Below, one piece after another: positions 1 through 9,568 of a stretch of DNA of 64,000 nucleotides. The position numbers were made by a program, and so were the translations under genes. Numbering within the stretch: position 1 is the stretch's first letter; each line of letters opens with the position of its first letter. Below the pieces are notes generated by a model, which had not been told where the DNA came from, made no database searches, and saw nothing but the letters and a program-made list of their open reading frames with translations. The stretch is taken from contig JADHSC010000002.1 in NCBI GenBank assembly GCA_016777125.1, positions 80,980 through 144,979 on the forward strand, given 5' to 3'. The DNA comes from Candidatus Poseidoniaceae archaeon. GTDB taxonomy: Archaea; Thermoplasmatota; Poseidoniia; Poseidoniales; Poseidoniaceae.

Positions 1-543
1 CTTCTCCTCTTCGTTCTCATGATCGTCGGTGCATGTGCAGGCAGTACAAGTGGTGGATTGAAACTCATGCGAATTAATCTTGCTTTCAAGGTGGCGATGA
101 GAGAGCTTATCCGAATCGCTCAACCGAGAAAAGTACAAACTGTACGCCTAAACAATCAAGTCGTTGGAGACCAGCAACTCGGACTAATTGTAGGGATGTT
201 ATTTGTTTGGATTGGTTTATTTGCAATATCTTCGATCATACTTTCATTGATGATACCTGGGGGAGATTTTGAGTCTATTCTCGCCTTAGTAGCCTCAAGT
301 TTGGGCAACACTGGACCAACTCTTGGAAACTATGGTCCAACCGAAACCTGGGCAGGATTGAATTCTGGTGCATTGATATGGACTTCTATACTCATGTGGT
401 TTGGTAGGCTGGAATTACTTACAGCAGTGATTCTTCTCCACCCACATACGTGGAGATCAGAATCGAAAGACCAAACTAATCGCGGGGCATTATCCCGATT
501 GAAAAGAATGATCTCAAGAGATCCTATTGAAGAATCAAAATAG
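1..543 (+). CDS. trkH: TrkH/KtrB-family potassium transporter, C-terminal part (5' truncated by window edge)
   Basis: Membrane subunit of a Trk/Ktr-type potassium uptake system. The frame is open from base 1 (six codons before the first ATG at 19), so the gene starts outside the window. The visible 180 residues carry the glycine-rich pore-loop signature GACAGSTSGGLK, a later loop with SLGNTGPTLG, and two to three hydrophobic segments before a charged cytoplasmic tail. These are the third and fourth pore-loop regions expected near the end of TrkH. It converges on rfcL and overlaps it by 9 bp. A TrkA-type regulatory partner is not visible here. TrkH cannot be separated from KtrB on this fragment. 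Confidence 0.85.
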   Translation, partial: LLLFVLMIVGACAGSTSGGLKLMRINLAFKVAMRELIRIAQPRKVQTVRLNNQVVGDQQLGLIVGMLFVWIGLFAISSIILSLMIPGGDFESILALVASSLGNTGPTLGNYGPTETWAGLNSGALIWTSILMWFGRLELLTAVILLHPHTWRSESKDQTNRGALSRLKRMISRDPIEESK

Positions 544-2061
544 AGTTCGTTGGGCTGAATCAATTGTAGGTTCTTCAATGGTTTCTTCGACAACTTCCTC
601 GATTGGCTCCTCAGGCGGTAATTCCTCGATGATTTGAGCAACAATTGGTTCTTTCCACTTTTGTTCTGCCTCATCATATGCTTTCATCATGTCTTTTGTA
701 GACTTACGACTGACTGGCATATTGCACAAGGTAGCATGTTCTTGGGAACTTAATCCTAATGAAAGTGAGATTGCAAAATCGTTAGGATCTCCTACAACAG
801 AATCCTCCCTACTTAACGCAGACAACAGGGGTAAGAATTCCCGACGTACAGTCGATTTACTGGTTTTAGACATATCCGATAGGTGTGAAATGATAGCAGG
901 GCGTGTCCATGAACCTGAACGTCGCAAATAGTGTGGATAACTGGCATAAATGCGTCCTTCGAGAGGTTTTGAATTAGCAACACTAGCCGAGAGAGATGAA
1001 AGATGGAGTGTCCAATATGATGAGTGATGAGCTAAATCACGATATCGACTTTCTACTGACTTATCTGCTACAATGAGAGCTTTTGAGGCCTTTTGGATTG
1101 AATCATTACCGAAGAGTGAAGAATTATTCCAATGAACCCAGTTCATCAGATCAGAGGGTTGTTTGTCAATGGTCCTGCCAAGTTGAATTGCATCTTCTGC
1201 CGTCCGTGAGCGATAGAGATTTTCCATACCTGGAAAAACTTCTGTCGTGACATCTCGAACACCTGCTTCAAGATGTTCAGCAACTTGATTTTTTGTTAAT
1301 GAAGAAACTGAACCTGTTGATAGAACTTGTAAATCTCTGACCAATGCCCGTAAATCTCCATGATTTCCTTCGATTAAAGATTCAATAGCATCATCTGTAA
1401 ATTGAATACTTTCCTCCCGTAATACTCTGCGAGCAATACGACGTAATGCTTCATTAGAAACACGATCAAACGTAATGGTCTTCAGATGTTTGGAAAATCG
1501 ATCTTTAGTATTCCTCCAGGTTGAAGATGAACGGCCCCACAAACCCATGATGTCATTACATGCCAATATGACTGGTTGTTTGGTTGATTCGAGGAGTCGT
1601 AATAATTCTGCTTTCCCACCTGAATCACCCGATAGTGGAGGAGAATCTGATCCATCAATTTCCTTACGAATACGCTCTTCACTGACCGCTCGTAATCCTC
1701 CACCAATATGATCGACTTCATCGAGGAGGATGAGAGTCTTTTGTTGTGGTTTATTTGGGTCATGGAAAAGTGAGCGGTGAGTAGATCCTTGAGTTGCTGC
1801 TTTACGAATAGCAACTGCATTTCTTGAATCACTAGCATTCAGTTCAATAACCGTCCAACCCATATCATGGGCAATTGCACGAGCTACAGTTGTTTTACCG
1901 ACACCAGGTGGTCCGACGAGTAGGATTCCTTTCTTTTTTGGATTACCAGTCACCCATCCATCAAGCCATTCCCTGATATGACGACGCTGAATTTCATTCC
2001 CTTCCAATTGATGTTCAGACATTGGACGATGGCGCTCTGTCCAGTCTGAAGCACCGCTCAT
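535..2061 (-). CDS. rfcL: Replication factor C large subunit (clamp loader)
   Basis: AAA+ ATPase that, with the small RFC subunit, loads the PCNA sliding clamp at primer-template junctions. 508 residues, normal for archaeal RfcL. Walker A GPPGVGKT lies at residues 50-57 and Walker B as LILLDEVDHI near 111-120, followed by the lid and collar region. The acidic, low-complexity C-terminus ends in QRTLF, which resembles a truncated PCNA-interacting (PIP) motif; that reading is inference. It sits 43 bp downstream of glyS on the same strand, so the two may be co-transcribed. The start ATG at 2061 places the conserved W-T-x-R-x-R-P motif at residues 7-13, as in relatives. Confidence 0.95.
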   Translation of the reverse strand: MSGASDWTERHRPMSEHQLEGNEIQRRHIREWLDGWVTGNPKKKGILLVGPPGVGKTTVARAIAHDMGWTVIELNASDSRNAVAIRKAATQGSTHRSLFHDPNKPQQKTLILLDEVDHIGGGLRAVSEERIRKEIDGSDSPPLSGDSGGKAELLRLLESTKQPVILACNDIMGLWGRSSSTWRNTKDRFSKHLKTITFDRVSNEALRRIARRVLREESIQFTDDAIESLIEGNHGDLRALVRDLQVLSTGSVSSLTKNQVAEHLEAGVRDVTTEVFPGMENLYRSRTAEDAIQLGRTIDKQPSDLMNWVHWNNSSLFGNDSIQKASKALIVADKSVESRYRDLAHHSSYWTLHLSSLSASVANSKPLEGRIYASYPHYLRRSGSWTRPAIISHLSDMSKTSKSTVRREFLPLLSALSREDSVVGDPNDFAISLSLGLSSQEHATLCNMPVSRKSTKDMMKAYDEAEQKWKEPIVAQIIEELPPEEPIEEVVEETIEEPTIDSAQRTLF

Positions 2062-2104
2062 ATCCTTTCATTATGTCGGCGGTTCTTGAAGGTGCTTCTT
2101 CGAT

Positions 2105-3811
2105 TCAAAGAAACGGTAATTCATCAATTGAAATTCGTACTTGCGAACCATCATCTCGCTTTCGCATTGTAACAGTGTTGTCTTCGAGCGATTGATGGTC
2201 TACTGTAATGCAAAGTGGGACGCCAATTTCATCAGCTCGAGCATAGCGCTTTCCAATTGATCCACTCGCATCATACATTGAAACCAGATTCGGAATCATG
2301 CAACATCGCTTATGTAATTCAGATGCAATTTCATCCATTCCATTCTTTTCAAACAGTGGGAGGATAACGACATCGATTGGAGCAACCAATGATGATAATT
2401 TGAGCATTCGATACGGTTCTCCACCTTTTTCTGATTCATCATAAGCATGATCAAGAACATGCCAAAGAATACGATCAATACCGAATGCAGGTTCTACTAC
2501 ATGAGGGATGAACCATTCACCAGTTTCCTTTACAGTCTTTTGAACACGCTTGACATGCTGAGACTCAACCGTTAATGTTCTTCCATCATTGAGGACAACA
2601 TCGACAGGAAATTCAGTTTCTAAATCGAGTGATTCAACGAGTTCTTTCACTTGCCCAGCATCGCCTCTAAAGGCAGGACCTGCGACACCACCATCGATTG
2701 TCCAACCATCTATTTCCATAATTTTTGGTTCTAAGAATTCTCTGCGAGCACGAAGTGTTCTTCCACTCGCTTTTTCATGTGCTTCTAAATCATAACACCC
2801 ACGATGTGCTATACCCACACATTCAATCCAACCATAGGAACCGTGTAGTTCAACATCCCAACAATCAGATGCATAATGAGCCATTTCGTCAGGAGCATGT
2901 TGTCTAAATCGGACTTTTTGTGAATCGATTCCTAGTTCGAGGAGGAAATCATAGGTCTTCCCCATGAAGAAACCAACGGTTTGATGACGAATCAATCCGC
3001 TCGAGATTGCGTGGGTGAGAGAGAGTGTGTGGACTTCACCTTCTCCATCAAGTAATTCCATTAGCGTCGAGTCCCATTTTGAAAAGTCATGAGATTCCTG
3101 AATACTTGGATCAATAAAATATTCCATTTCCGCCATGTTAAATTCTCGTAGGCGAATCATACCTTGTCGTGGTGAAATTTCATTGCGATAGCCTTTACCA
3201 ACTTGAATTGCACCGAATGGTAATTGTTCTCTGAAATGCCGATACAAAGCAGGAAACATAGTGAACATACCTTGAGCTGTTTCTGGGCGCATGAATCCTG
3301 GGCGTCCTGATGATCCTGCTCCTATGGTCGTTGAAAACATCAAATTTTGCGCTTCAATTGGTGACCATGAAACCACTCCACATGCCGGACATTTTGGGGA
3401 AACGTCATCGAGAAGGGCTTGCAAATCCTCTCCATTTAATGAATCAGGATTTGGATGATGGGGCTCAAGTAATGTATCTGCACGACTTGCTTCATCACAT
3501 TCACCACATTGAGTCATAAAATCAGAGAATTCCCCTACGTGACCACTTGCTTCAAGAACTTCGTAAGGTGTTACTGTTGGAGATGATACCTCTACAACAT
3601 TACCTAAACTTGTCCAATGATTGAGCCATGCTTGGTTAATCTTTGATCGAAGTCTTCCGCCGACTGGACCGAAATCATACAATCCCTTAGCACCACCGTA
3701 CAGGTCAAAAGCAGGAAGTAAAACTCCACGTTGCCTCAACATTCCTTGAAGTCGTTCAAGTCTTGCATCATCAGCCATTGAAGTATCCCCGTAGTCTCTG
3801 CTGTTGCACAA
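2105..3811 (-). CDS. glyS: Glycyl-tRNA synthetase, archaeal/eukaryotic dimeric type
   Basis: Class II aminoacyl-tRNA synthetase charging tRNA-Gly. Recognisable blocks are FDLYGGAKGLYDFGPVG near the N-terminus, a zinc-binding pair (CGEC, CPAC), MRPETAQGMF, motif 2 (RNEISPRQGMIRLREF), motif 3 (EPAFGIDRILW) and a C-terminal anticodon-binding domain. Two starts are possible. TTG at 3811 is preceded by GAGGTGA at 3824-3830, 12 nt away. ATG at 3778 gives an N-terminus closer to the family. I list the longer form but the first 11 residues are doubtful. An out-of-frame ATG at 3816 lies at a better distance from the same Shine-Dalgarno sequence. First gene of a probable glyS-rfcL unit, divergent from the helicase gene. 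Confidence 0.93.
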   Translation of the reverse strand: MCNSRDYGDTSMADDARLERLQGMLRQRGVLLPAFDLYGGAKGLYDFGPVGGRLRSKINQAWLNHWTSLGNVVEVSSPTVTPYEVLEASGHVGEFSDFMTQCGECDEASRADTLLEPHHPNPDSLNGEDLQALLDDVSPKCPACGVVSWSPIEAQNLMFSTTIGAGSSGRPGFMRPETAQGMFTMFPALYRHFREQLPFGAIQVGKGYRNEISPRQGMIRLREFNMAEMEYFIDPSIQESHDFSKWDSTLMELLDGEGEVHTLSLTHAISSGLIRHQTVGFFMGKTYDFLLELGIDSQKVRFRQHAPDEMAHYASDCWDVELHGSYGWIECVGIAHRGCYDLEAHEKASGRTLRARREFLEPKIMEIDGWTIDGGVAGPAFRGDAGQVKELVESLDLETEFPVDVVLNDGRTLTVESQHVKRVQKTVKETGEWFIPHVVEPAFGIDRILWHVLDHAYDESEKGGEPYRMLKLSSLVAPIDVVILPLFEKNGMDEIASELHKRCCMIPNLVSMYDASGSIGKRYARADEIGVPLCITVDHQSLEDNTVTMRKRDDGSQVRISIDELPFL

Positions 3812-3823
3812 GGCATTTCAAGT

Positions 3824-3830
3824 TCACCTC
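3824..3830 (-). promoter_or_regulatory. Strong Shine-Dalgarno sequence upstream of glyS
   Basis: GAGGTGA on the minus strand matches the 16S 3' end well. It lies 7 nt before an out-of-frame ATG (3816) and 12 nt before the in-frame TTG (3811). It therefore either sets a TTG start for glyS or drives a short overlapping upstream reading frame of 26 codons. Confidence 0.45.
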
Positions 3831-3935
3831 AGGGATGAAGGCTTGGATTCATTATGCAGAGTGTTTTTGCCATTTGACAATCAATGGTAGAGTCGTGGAG
3901 GACGAATAAACTGCCCGTTTGAAATCCTATTACAT

Positions 3936-4052
3936 ATGGAAAACTCTTCAAAATACAGGGAACATAAGAAAAGACCAATCATCGTATTAGCAACTCTATG
4001 TTTTCTGTGCCTTTATTGTGTTGTCTCTTGTCCAACAAAAGCGCTCTACTAA
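3936..4052 (+). CDS. Possible small membrane-inserted peptide (38 aa)
   Basis: An ATG-started frame of 38 codons: basic N-terminus (REHKKRP), then a hydrophobic run IVLATLCFLCLYCVV, then a short tail ending at TAA 4050-4052. The arrangement resembles a single-span peptide or signal-anchor. No Shine-Dalgarno sequence is obvious and the length is within chance expectation, so support is weak. It sits in the unusually long glyS-helicase spacer, which is the main reason to list it. Confidence 0.2.
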   Translation: MENSSKYREHKKRPIIVLATLCFLCLYCVVSCPTKALY

Positions 4053-4057
4053 GGAGC

Positions 4058-4079
4058 ATTGCACAAAATATATTGCAAT
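4058..4079. promoter_or_regulatory. TATA-like box inside an inverted repeat
   Basis: ATTGCA (4058-4063) and TGCAAT (4074-4079) are perfect inverted arms around AAAATATATT (4065-4074). An archaeal TATA box here would start transcription near 4095, leaving a leader of about 130 nt before the helicase ATG at 4227. Arms flanking a TATA element could be an operator for a dimeric repressor. No experimental evidence; the TATA assignment is by eye. Confidence 0.35.
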
Positions 4080-4226
4080 TACATTTCGCAAAATCAAGCG
4101 AATATCTACCCACCTAATCCGTGATAGGAGGGGAAAAGAAAGTTATCGGTTGGGCTTAAGCCATATACGAAAGTATCATATGCAGAGCACCAACGCTCTC
4201 GCACCACTCAGATTGGTGAATAAAAA

Positions 4227-7200
4227 ATGCCTGAGATAGAGTATCTGGATAAACCCTACGATACTGAGGTTCTTTTGGACAAATTATGTCCACCGGTTCG
4301 AAACTGGTTTGTTGAAAAATTCCCTGATTTTACTCGCCCACAAAAACTCGCAATACCCACCATTATGGACGGCGGCCATTTGCTACTTTGCTCACCTACA
4401 GGTTCTGGTAAAACACTTACTGCATTCCTTACAATTATAGATCAACTCGTAAGAAAAGCTCTTGACGGTAAATTGGAAAAGCGTATTCATTGCGTATATA
4501 TTTCACCGATTAAGGCCTTAGCAAACGATATCCAAAAGAATCTCATTGGACCTTTAACCGAAATTTCAGAACGATTTCTTCCAGATCGAGCTCAAGAAAT
4601 AAAGGTAGGATTGAGAACTGGTGATACGCCTCAGTCAGAACGCCAAAAGATGCTAAGGAACCCACCACACATCCTTATCACAACTCCTGAAAGTTTGGCA
4701 ATTGCGATTACATCTCCTCGATTCCAACCGATCATTAGTGATGTTGAATACATGATTATTGACGAATTACACTCTCTTGTCCCGACAAAGAGAGGTGTTC
4801 ATCTGGCTCTTACCCTCGCATACCTTGACACCCTTCTTGACCGCCCAGTGCAACGTATTGGAATTTCTGCTACAATGGAGCCTTTGGAGACTGTTGCCGA
4901 ATATCTTGTCGCAAGTGATGATCGAGAGTCTCGGGGAGAAGGTCAACAAGTATACATCGCTAAAGTATCAGGTTCGAGGGAACTTGACTTGGATATCATC
5001 ATTCCACATCAGAAATTTAGTGATATGGCAGTCTTAAAAATATTAGACGCCAATATCGATGTCATTGCAGATTTAATTACTGCTCACACAACAACACTGG
5101 TTTTTGCAAACACTAGGAAGATGACTGAAACACTCGTACAGCGTCTACGACCTCAACTTGGCGAACTCATAGCAGGACATCACGGCTCAATGGATAAGAA
5201 AATCCGCCTTGATGTTGAACAGAAACTCAAGAAGGGCCACCTTCGTGCCGTTGTTACATCTTCTTCACTCGAGATGGGAATTGATATTGGTACTGTAGAC
5301 ATGGTGATACAACTCGGTTCGCCTGGAGACATTGCTACAGCATTGCAGCGTATCGGAAGAGCAGGTCACCACGTAGGTGGAATCCCTCGTGCTCGATTCT
5401 TACCATCGAGTGTTGATGATCTTATCGAACTGGCTGCACTTCAAGCAGCGATACAAACTGGAGATATGGACCGTTTAGATTTCCCTGAGAATTGCCTTGA
5501 CGTCGTTGCTCAATTCCTTATCGGCCTTGTCATTATCAATCAAATTGATATTGATGAAGCGTATGAAATTGTTTCAAGTGCTTGGAATTATAGAAATTTT
5601 GCTTATGATGATTTCATCGAAGTTCTTGATATGCTTGAAGAAGAACGTCGTGTATGGATAGACTGGGAAGAAAATACCTATGGCAAGCGTGGCTATGCCA
5701 GAATGATCTATTACACCAATATTGGAACGATTGCTCCAGATAACTCCTACCTTGTATTCAATGCAGAAGGTTCGATTTTAGGTCAACTCTCCGGTTCTTT
5801 CGTCTCAAATCTACGTGGAGGCGATGTCATTTTACTCGGCGGTTCAACCTACAGAGTAACCAATATTCAAGGTACGAGAGTCAACGTTGCTTCTGTAACA
5901 GGATACAGGCCTACTGTACCCTCATGGTCTGGAGAAGCGCGTTCACGAAGTAGGGAACTTTCAGCCTCGTTACTTTCATTGATTCGCCACTGCATGATAT
6001 CCCTTCGCAGAGAACAAGATCCGAGGGTTATGCTTACTGAAGCCTACGGTCTATCAAAACCAGTTTCAAATGCTATTGCACGTCACCTCGAAGAGCATAC
6101 CATTGATTCGTTCCAGGTCCCTGAACCCAACAGGATTCTCATTGAACAAATTATTGGAAGTGGACACCCAGCCTACCTCATCACAACCTGTAGGGGTCGT
6201 GGATTCAATACAGCGCTTGGATACTTCATGGCAGGTATCGCTGAGACCTCAGGTGTAAGTGTAATCGAATTATCTTTCGATGAAAATGGCTTATTGATTC
6301 GTACAGCGCAAGAGGTTGATCCATCCCAACTCTACGAAGCATTCCGTTCAAACAACCATATCGAAGTCATCGAACGATATATCCTCAATACACAGATATT
6401 TGCAAAGCGATTTAGAGAAGTCGCAGGGCGTTCAATGATCATTCCTAAGCGTGTTGGATCCGAAGAAATTAGTCCCCAGCAATTCCAACAAAAGGCTGAC
6501 GCCCTCTTGAATCGACACCGAACCATGGAAAATTCATTGTTGATGAGAGAAGCTAAGAATGAGATTCTGTTTGGAGACATTGACATCATTAGCCTCAATC
6601 AATTTTTACAATCATGCATAGAAGGTGATGCACGAATAGTCCACACAAAGGTAACTGTGCCATCGAGACTCGGAATGAGTCTGTTCATGTCAGCATTTGA
6701 GGACTTAATGTCGATGAAGACCAGGGCGTTCCTTGTCAAGGACATTGACCCTGAAGTTCTAAGGAGACTCCTAGGTACTCGTTCACTCGCCACTGAATTA
6801 ACCACTGAACAACTCGACCGTTACTACAGTGACAAAGCCCCTGTTCCAAGTAATCCTGAAACATTGTATGAGTTAATGCAACATGGTGGTGGACTTGATC
6901 GTTCATTCCACAATCCACTCTACAAGGAAAAATTAGAAGGTATTGACCTTGAAATGATTCGAAGTTGGGTAGAGGACCTTTGTACCTCTGGTAAAATCAC
7001 CAAATTGGAAGGAACTGGGATGCCAGAACTGGATGGAAAGTGGTTTAGCCCATTCATGGCTGAAATTCACGGAACACTTGGTTGCTTAGCAGCAAATAAA
7101 TCAGATTCCATTATTGATTTGCGGGATTACGATACATCGGGTATGTCCTTCAAGGTAGCAACTGCATTCCAAGGTACACAACCCACTGAATGGAAGACAA

Positions 7201-9509
7201 TGACCGTTGGAGACCCACACGAAGCAATGCGTGTGAAAGTCCTTGAAATGCTTGGTTCTGAAGGACCTAAAACCGCAGATATCATTCACAATAGGCTACC
7301 CTTTTCCGAAAAAGCAGTGGACAGAATCTTACATGAACTTGAAACTAGAAACGTTATTTCAGTCGGATTCTTTACGCAAACCGATGAAGCAGAATTTATC
7401 CTCAAGGTTGATGAGCACATCATCACAGGAGGTGAAGAAGAAGTTGTAGAATATCGATGGATTCAGAACCTTGTCCTTGAAAAATCATTCAAGCAGTATG
7501 CAGATGTTTTCGATGCGTTTAATGAACACGTTTTCGTACAAAAACAACAAGAGTTATTGTATCGAATCAAAGATTTCCGATTCAAAGATTGGAAAGATTT
7601 GCAACTGGATTCTGATGTCATCAGTGGACGATTATTACATAATCGAATGGGCTATACAACAAAGAACAACATCCCGATGTTACTTGGTTTGAAACCTGAA
7701 CCTTGGGTAGGCGCTATGGAAGATGTCGTGCTCTCAAAACTGACACCACATGAAAATATCACCCGCCAAGAATTGATTCAAGATTTCCCGAAAGGCGAAG
7801 AACATCGCCAAATGGAACGTGATGTGAAGAATGCGATATCGAATCTAGATCGCCAAATGCTCTTTGTTAAGCAATTTGAAGAAGTCATAGGGAGAAGAAG
7901 ACGATTGTCCCTATTCCACAAGGTTCACGGTGTTTATGACCCTATGGAATTCGAAGATGCATTAGCAGAAGTAATCCGTCGGATGGGGCCAGTAAAAGCA
8001 AGTACACTTCGCTTTTATGTTTCCCGCAACTATGAAGATCTACTCGTTGCATTATCAAATCTTGAGAAAGATGGACGGATTGCAAAAGTTACAGCACTCG
8101 TACCAGATCCAGAAAATTTCTATTGTGCTCCTGGTGAAGTCGAATTGCTTCGAACTCCGCGAAGAGAAGACCGGGAAATGCGGATTTTGACTCAATCCGA
8201 CCCTTATGTTTCCCGATTCATTTGGGAAGTTCGCTCAGCACTTGACCGTGGATGGTATCTCCCTGTATTCAAGGGTGTAGATCCTGTCGGAAAGGTCCTC
8301 ATGTTCAAGGTAAATGATTATCTTGAAATCAAGGACATGCACGTACCAACAGCGTACTTTGAGGAATTCTGTGATGCATTCCACATCTTACTGGATAATC
8401 ACGCTGACCAACTTGTGGATGTTGCTGTATTGACCAATGTCAACAGTGAACCCATCTCTGAATTGAGTGCTCCGATGCGTTCTGGATTGGAACGTATAGG
8501 TTTCAAACAAGTTGGAGAACGCATGATACGTGGCGGTGTTGTCGATCCGCAACCTCGAGAAATTGCAGAACGTGCTCTCTTCCACAAACACCACCTTCAT
8601 CAAGAAACACGTCATGAAAATGAAACCTTAGCTCTCAAAACCATCAAAGAAATACGTGATGATTTCGCATTGCGTGGTCGTTGTGAAGTATTCCGTACAA
8701 ACCTCAAATCCATGGCGAGTGCGAACAGACTCCACAAAGGTGTCAACATGAGGGGGCACCAAGTATGGGCTCCTTACGAGCATTTCGAAACATTGCTCAC
8801 AATTCGAGGTATTCCTCCAGAAGATGATCTGGTTGATATTGTGGATTTCTTTAGCACACAATCCGATCCTAATCTCTTCAAGGAACGCCATGCGTTAACT
8901 CAGTCTGAATTCAGGAAGCTCGTCCAACCACTGATTCGAACGGGGCATATTGTGGAAGATTTCCGAGGTGGATTTAGAGCGGTACATGCTCGAACTGATG
9001 TGGATCCTGTAGAATTGCGAAGAGAATACCTCAGAAGTCTTGTCAGTGATTATCCTGTGATTACCCTCAAACAATTATTACAACTCTCAGGGACACCGTT
9101 CAAGCCAGAAGAACTGAAAGCCATTCTCAATGGGTTTGAAGAGGATGAAACCTTAGTCAAAGGATTCCTTATCGAAAACCTACACGAAGTGTGTTGGGGT
9201 CGTAAGGAACTTCTCTCATCGGCCAAAGAAATTAATCCAATTCGAGACTTTGTCTTACCACCGACTGATCCAATCGCACCATACTTTGGTGATGTTTTGA
9301 AAGAGCGATTCGGATTTGGAAGTGCTTATCTCGTCTTCCGAAATGCTGAACCTGTTGCAGCTTTCAAAGCCAATACACGGAACAAAACGATTGACGTCAC
9401 CGATTATGAAGGCAGCGAAAAGGGATGGAGAGTTGTCAAGGAATTCGCATGGGAACATCAAATGCCACTCAAAACAGAGTTGCGTATTGGTGGCAAGAAA
9501 CTCCAATAA
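4227..9509 (+). CDS. lhr: Giant Lhr-type superfamily 2 helicase (1760 aa)
   Basis: ATP-dependent 3'-5' nucleic-acid helicase of the Lhr family, implicated in DNA repair or recombination. Motifs: Walker A SPTGSGKT at residues 56-63, DELH box at 179-182, SAT at 214-216 and motif VI QRIGRAGH at 374-381. A winged-helix and Lhr-core region should follow to about residue 870. The protein then continues for roughly 900 residues, twice the length of typical archaeal Lhr and longer than the roughly 1540-residue bacterial Lhr. The extension contains several winged-helix-like stretches and ends in a YcaQ/AlkZ-like or Lhr-CTD-like region by analogy only. No frameshift is seen. It is the only gene on its strand between two spacers and appears monocistronic. 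Confidence 0.88.
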   Translation: MPEIEYLDKPYDTEVLLDKLCPPVRNWFVEKFPDFTRPQKLAIPTIMDGGHLLLCSPTGSGKTLTAFLTIIDQLVRKALDGKLEKRIHCVYISPIKALANDIQKNLIGPLTEISERFLPDRAQEIKVGLRTGDTPQSERQKMLRNPPHILITTPESLAIAITSPRFQPIISDVEYMIIDELHSLVPTKRGVHLALTLAYLDTLLDRPVQRIGISATMEPLETVAEYLVASDDRESRGEGQQVYIAKVSGSRELDLDIIIPHQKFSDMAVLKILDANIDVIADLITAHTTTLVFANTRKMTETLVQRLRPQLGELIAGHHGSMDKKIRLDVEQKLKKGHLRAVVTSSSLEMGIDIGTVDMVIQLGSPGDIATALQRIGRAGHHVGGIPRARFLPSSVDDLIELAALQAAIQTGDMDRLDFPENCLDVVAQFLIGLVIINQIDIDEAYEIVSSAWNYRNFAYDDFIEVLDMLEEERRVWIDWEENTYGKRGYARMIYYTNIGTIAPDNSYLVFNAEGSILGQLSGSFVSNLRGGDVILLGGSTYRVTNIQGTRVNVASVTGYRPTVPSWSGEARSRSRELSASLLSLIRHCMISLRREQDPRVMLTEAYGLSKPVSNAIARHLEEHTIDSFQVPEPNRILIEQIIGSGHPAYLITTCRGRGFNTALGYFMAGIAETSGVSVIELSFDENGLLIRTAQEVDPSQLYEAFRSNNHIEVIERYILNTQIFAKRFREVAGRSMIIPKRVGSEEISPQQFQQKADALLNRHRTMENSLLMREAKNEILFGDIDIISLNQFLQSCIEGDARIVHTKVTVPSRLGMSLFMSAFEDLMSMKTRAFLVKDIDPEVLRRLLGTRSLATELTTEQLDRYYSDKAPVPSNPETLYELMQHGGGLDRSFHNPLYKEKLEGIDLEMIRSWVEDLCTSGKITKLEGTGMPELDGKWFSPFMAEIHGTLGCLAANKSDSIIDLRDYDTSGMSFKVATAFQGTQPTEWKTMTVGDPHEAMRVKVLEMLGSEGPKTADIIHNRLPFSEKAVDRILHELETRNVISVGFFTQTDEAEFILKVDEHIITGGEEEVVEYRWIQNLVLEKSFKQYADVFDAFNEHVFVQKQQELLYRIKDFRFKDWKDLQLDSDVISGRLLHNRMGYTTKNNIPMLLGLKPEPWVGAMEDVVLSKLTPHENITRQELIQDFPKGEEHRQMERDVKNAISNLDRQMLFVKQFEEVIGRRRRLSLFHKVHGVYDPMEFEDALAEVIRRMGPVKASTLRFYVSRNYEDLLVALSNLEKDGRIAKVTALVPDPENFYCAPGEVELLRTPRREDREMRILTQSDPYVSRFIWEVRSALDRGWYLPVFKGVDPVGKVLMFKVNDYLEIKDMHVPTAYFEEFCDAFHILLDNHADQLVDVAVLTNVNSEPISELSAPMRSGLERIGFKQVGERMIRGGVVDPQPREIAERALFHKHHLHQETRHENETLALKTIKEIRDDFALRGRCEVFRTNLKSMASANRLHKGVNMRGHQVWAPYEHFETLLTIRGIPPEDDLVDIVDFFSTQSDPNLFKERHALTQSEFRKLVQPLIRTGHIVEDFRGGFRAVHARTDVDPVELRREYLRSLVSDYPVITLKQLLQLSGTPFKPEELKAILNGFEEDETLVKGFLIENLHEVCWGRKELLSSAKEINPIRDFVLPPTDPIAPYFGDVLKERFGFGSAYLVFRNAEPVAAFKANTRNKTIDVTDYEGSEKGWRVVKEFAWEHQMPLKTELRIGGKKLQ

Positions 9510-9538
9510 ATAGTTTGTAAAATCTCTTTACCAATCTG

Positions 9539-9546
9539 TTATAATA
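9539..9546 (+). promoter_or_regulatory. TATA box for the surface-protein gene (leaderless start)
   Basis: TTATAATA is centred about 27 nt upstream of the ATG at 9569, the distance at which archaeal transcription starts. This predicts a transcript beginning at or beside that ATG, so the first ATG is favoured over the internal one at 9620. Position match is by eye. Confidence 0.45.
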
Positions 9547-9568
9547 GGACCCATCATTAGAAATTAAC

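Larger units (their letters stand above)
3812..4226. other. Longest intergenic region of the window (415 bp), divergent glyS/helicase spacer
   Basis: This spacer is about three times longer than any other divergent gap here (24-141 bp). It holds the glyS leader, a possible 38-codon ORF at 3936-4052, and a TATA-like box inside an inverted repeat (4058-4079) that could serve the helicase gene. A 73-codon frame at 4018-4239 runs into the helicase start and has no recognisable features, so I do not call it a gene. I found no tRNA (no GTTCRA loop), no C/D-box guide RNA and no obvious strong RNA fold by eye. Confidence 0.6.

Noticed and set aside
4018..4239. 73-codon plus-strand frame ending inside the helicase start
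   Set aside because: Overlaps the helicase ATG by 13 bp, has no domain, an irregular composition and no ribosome-binding site.
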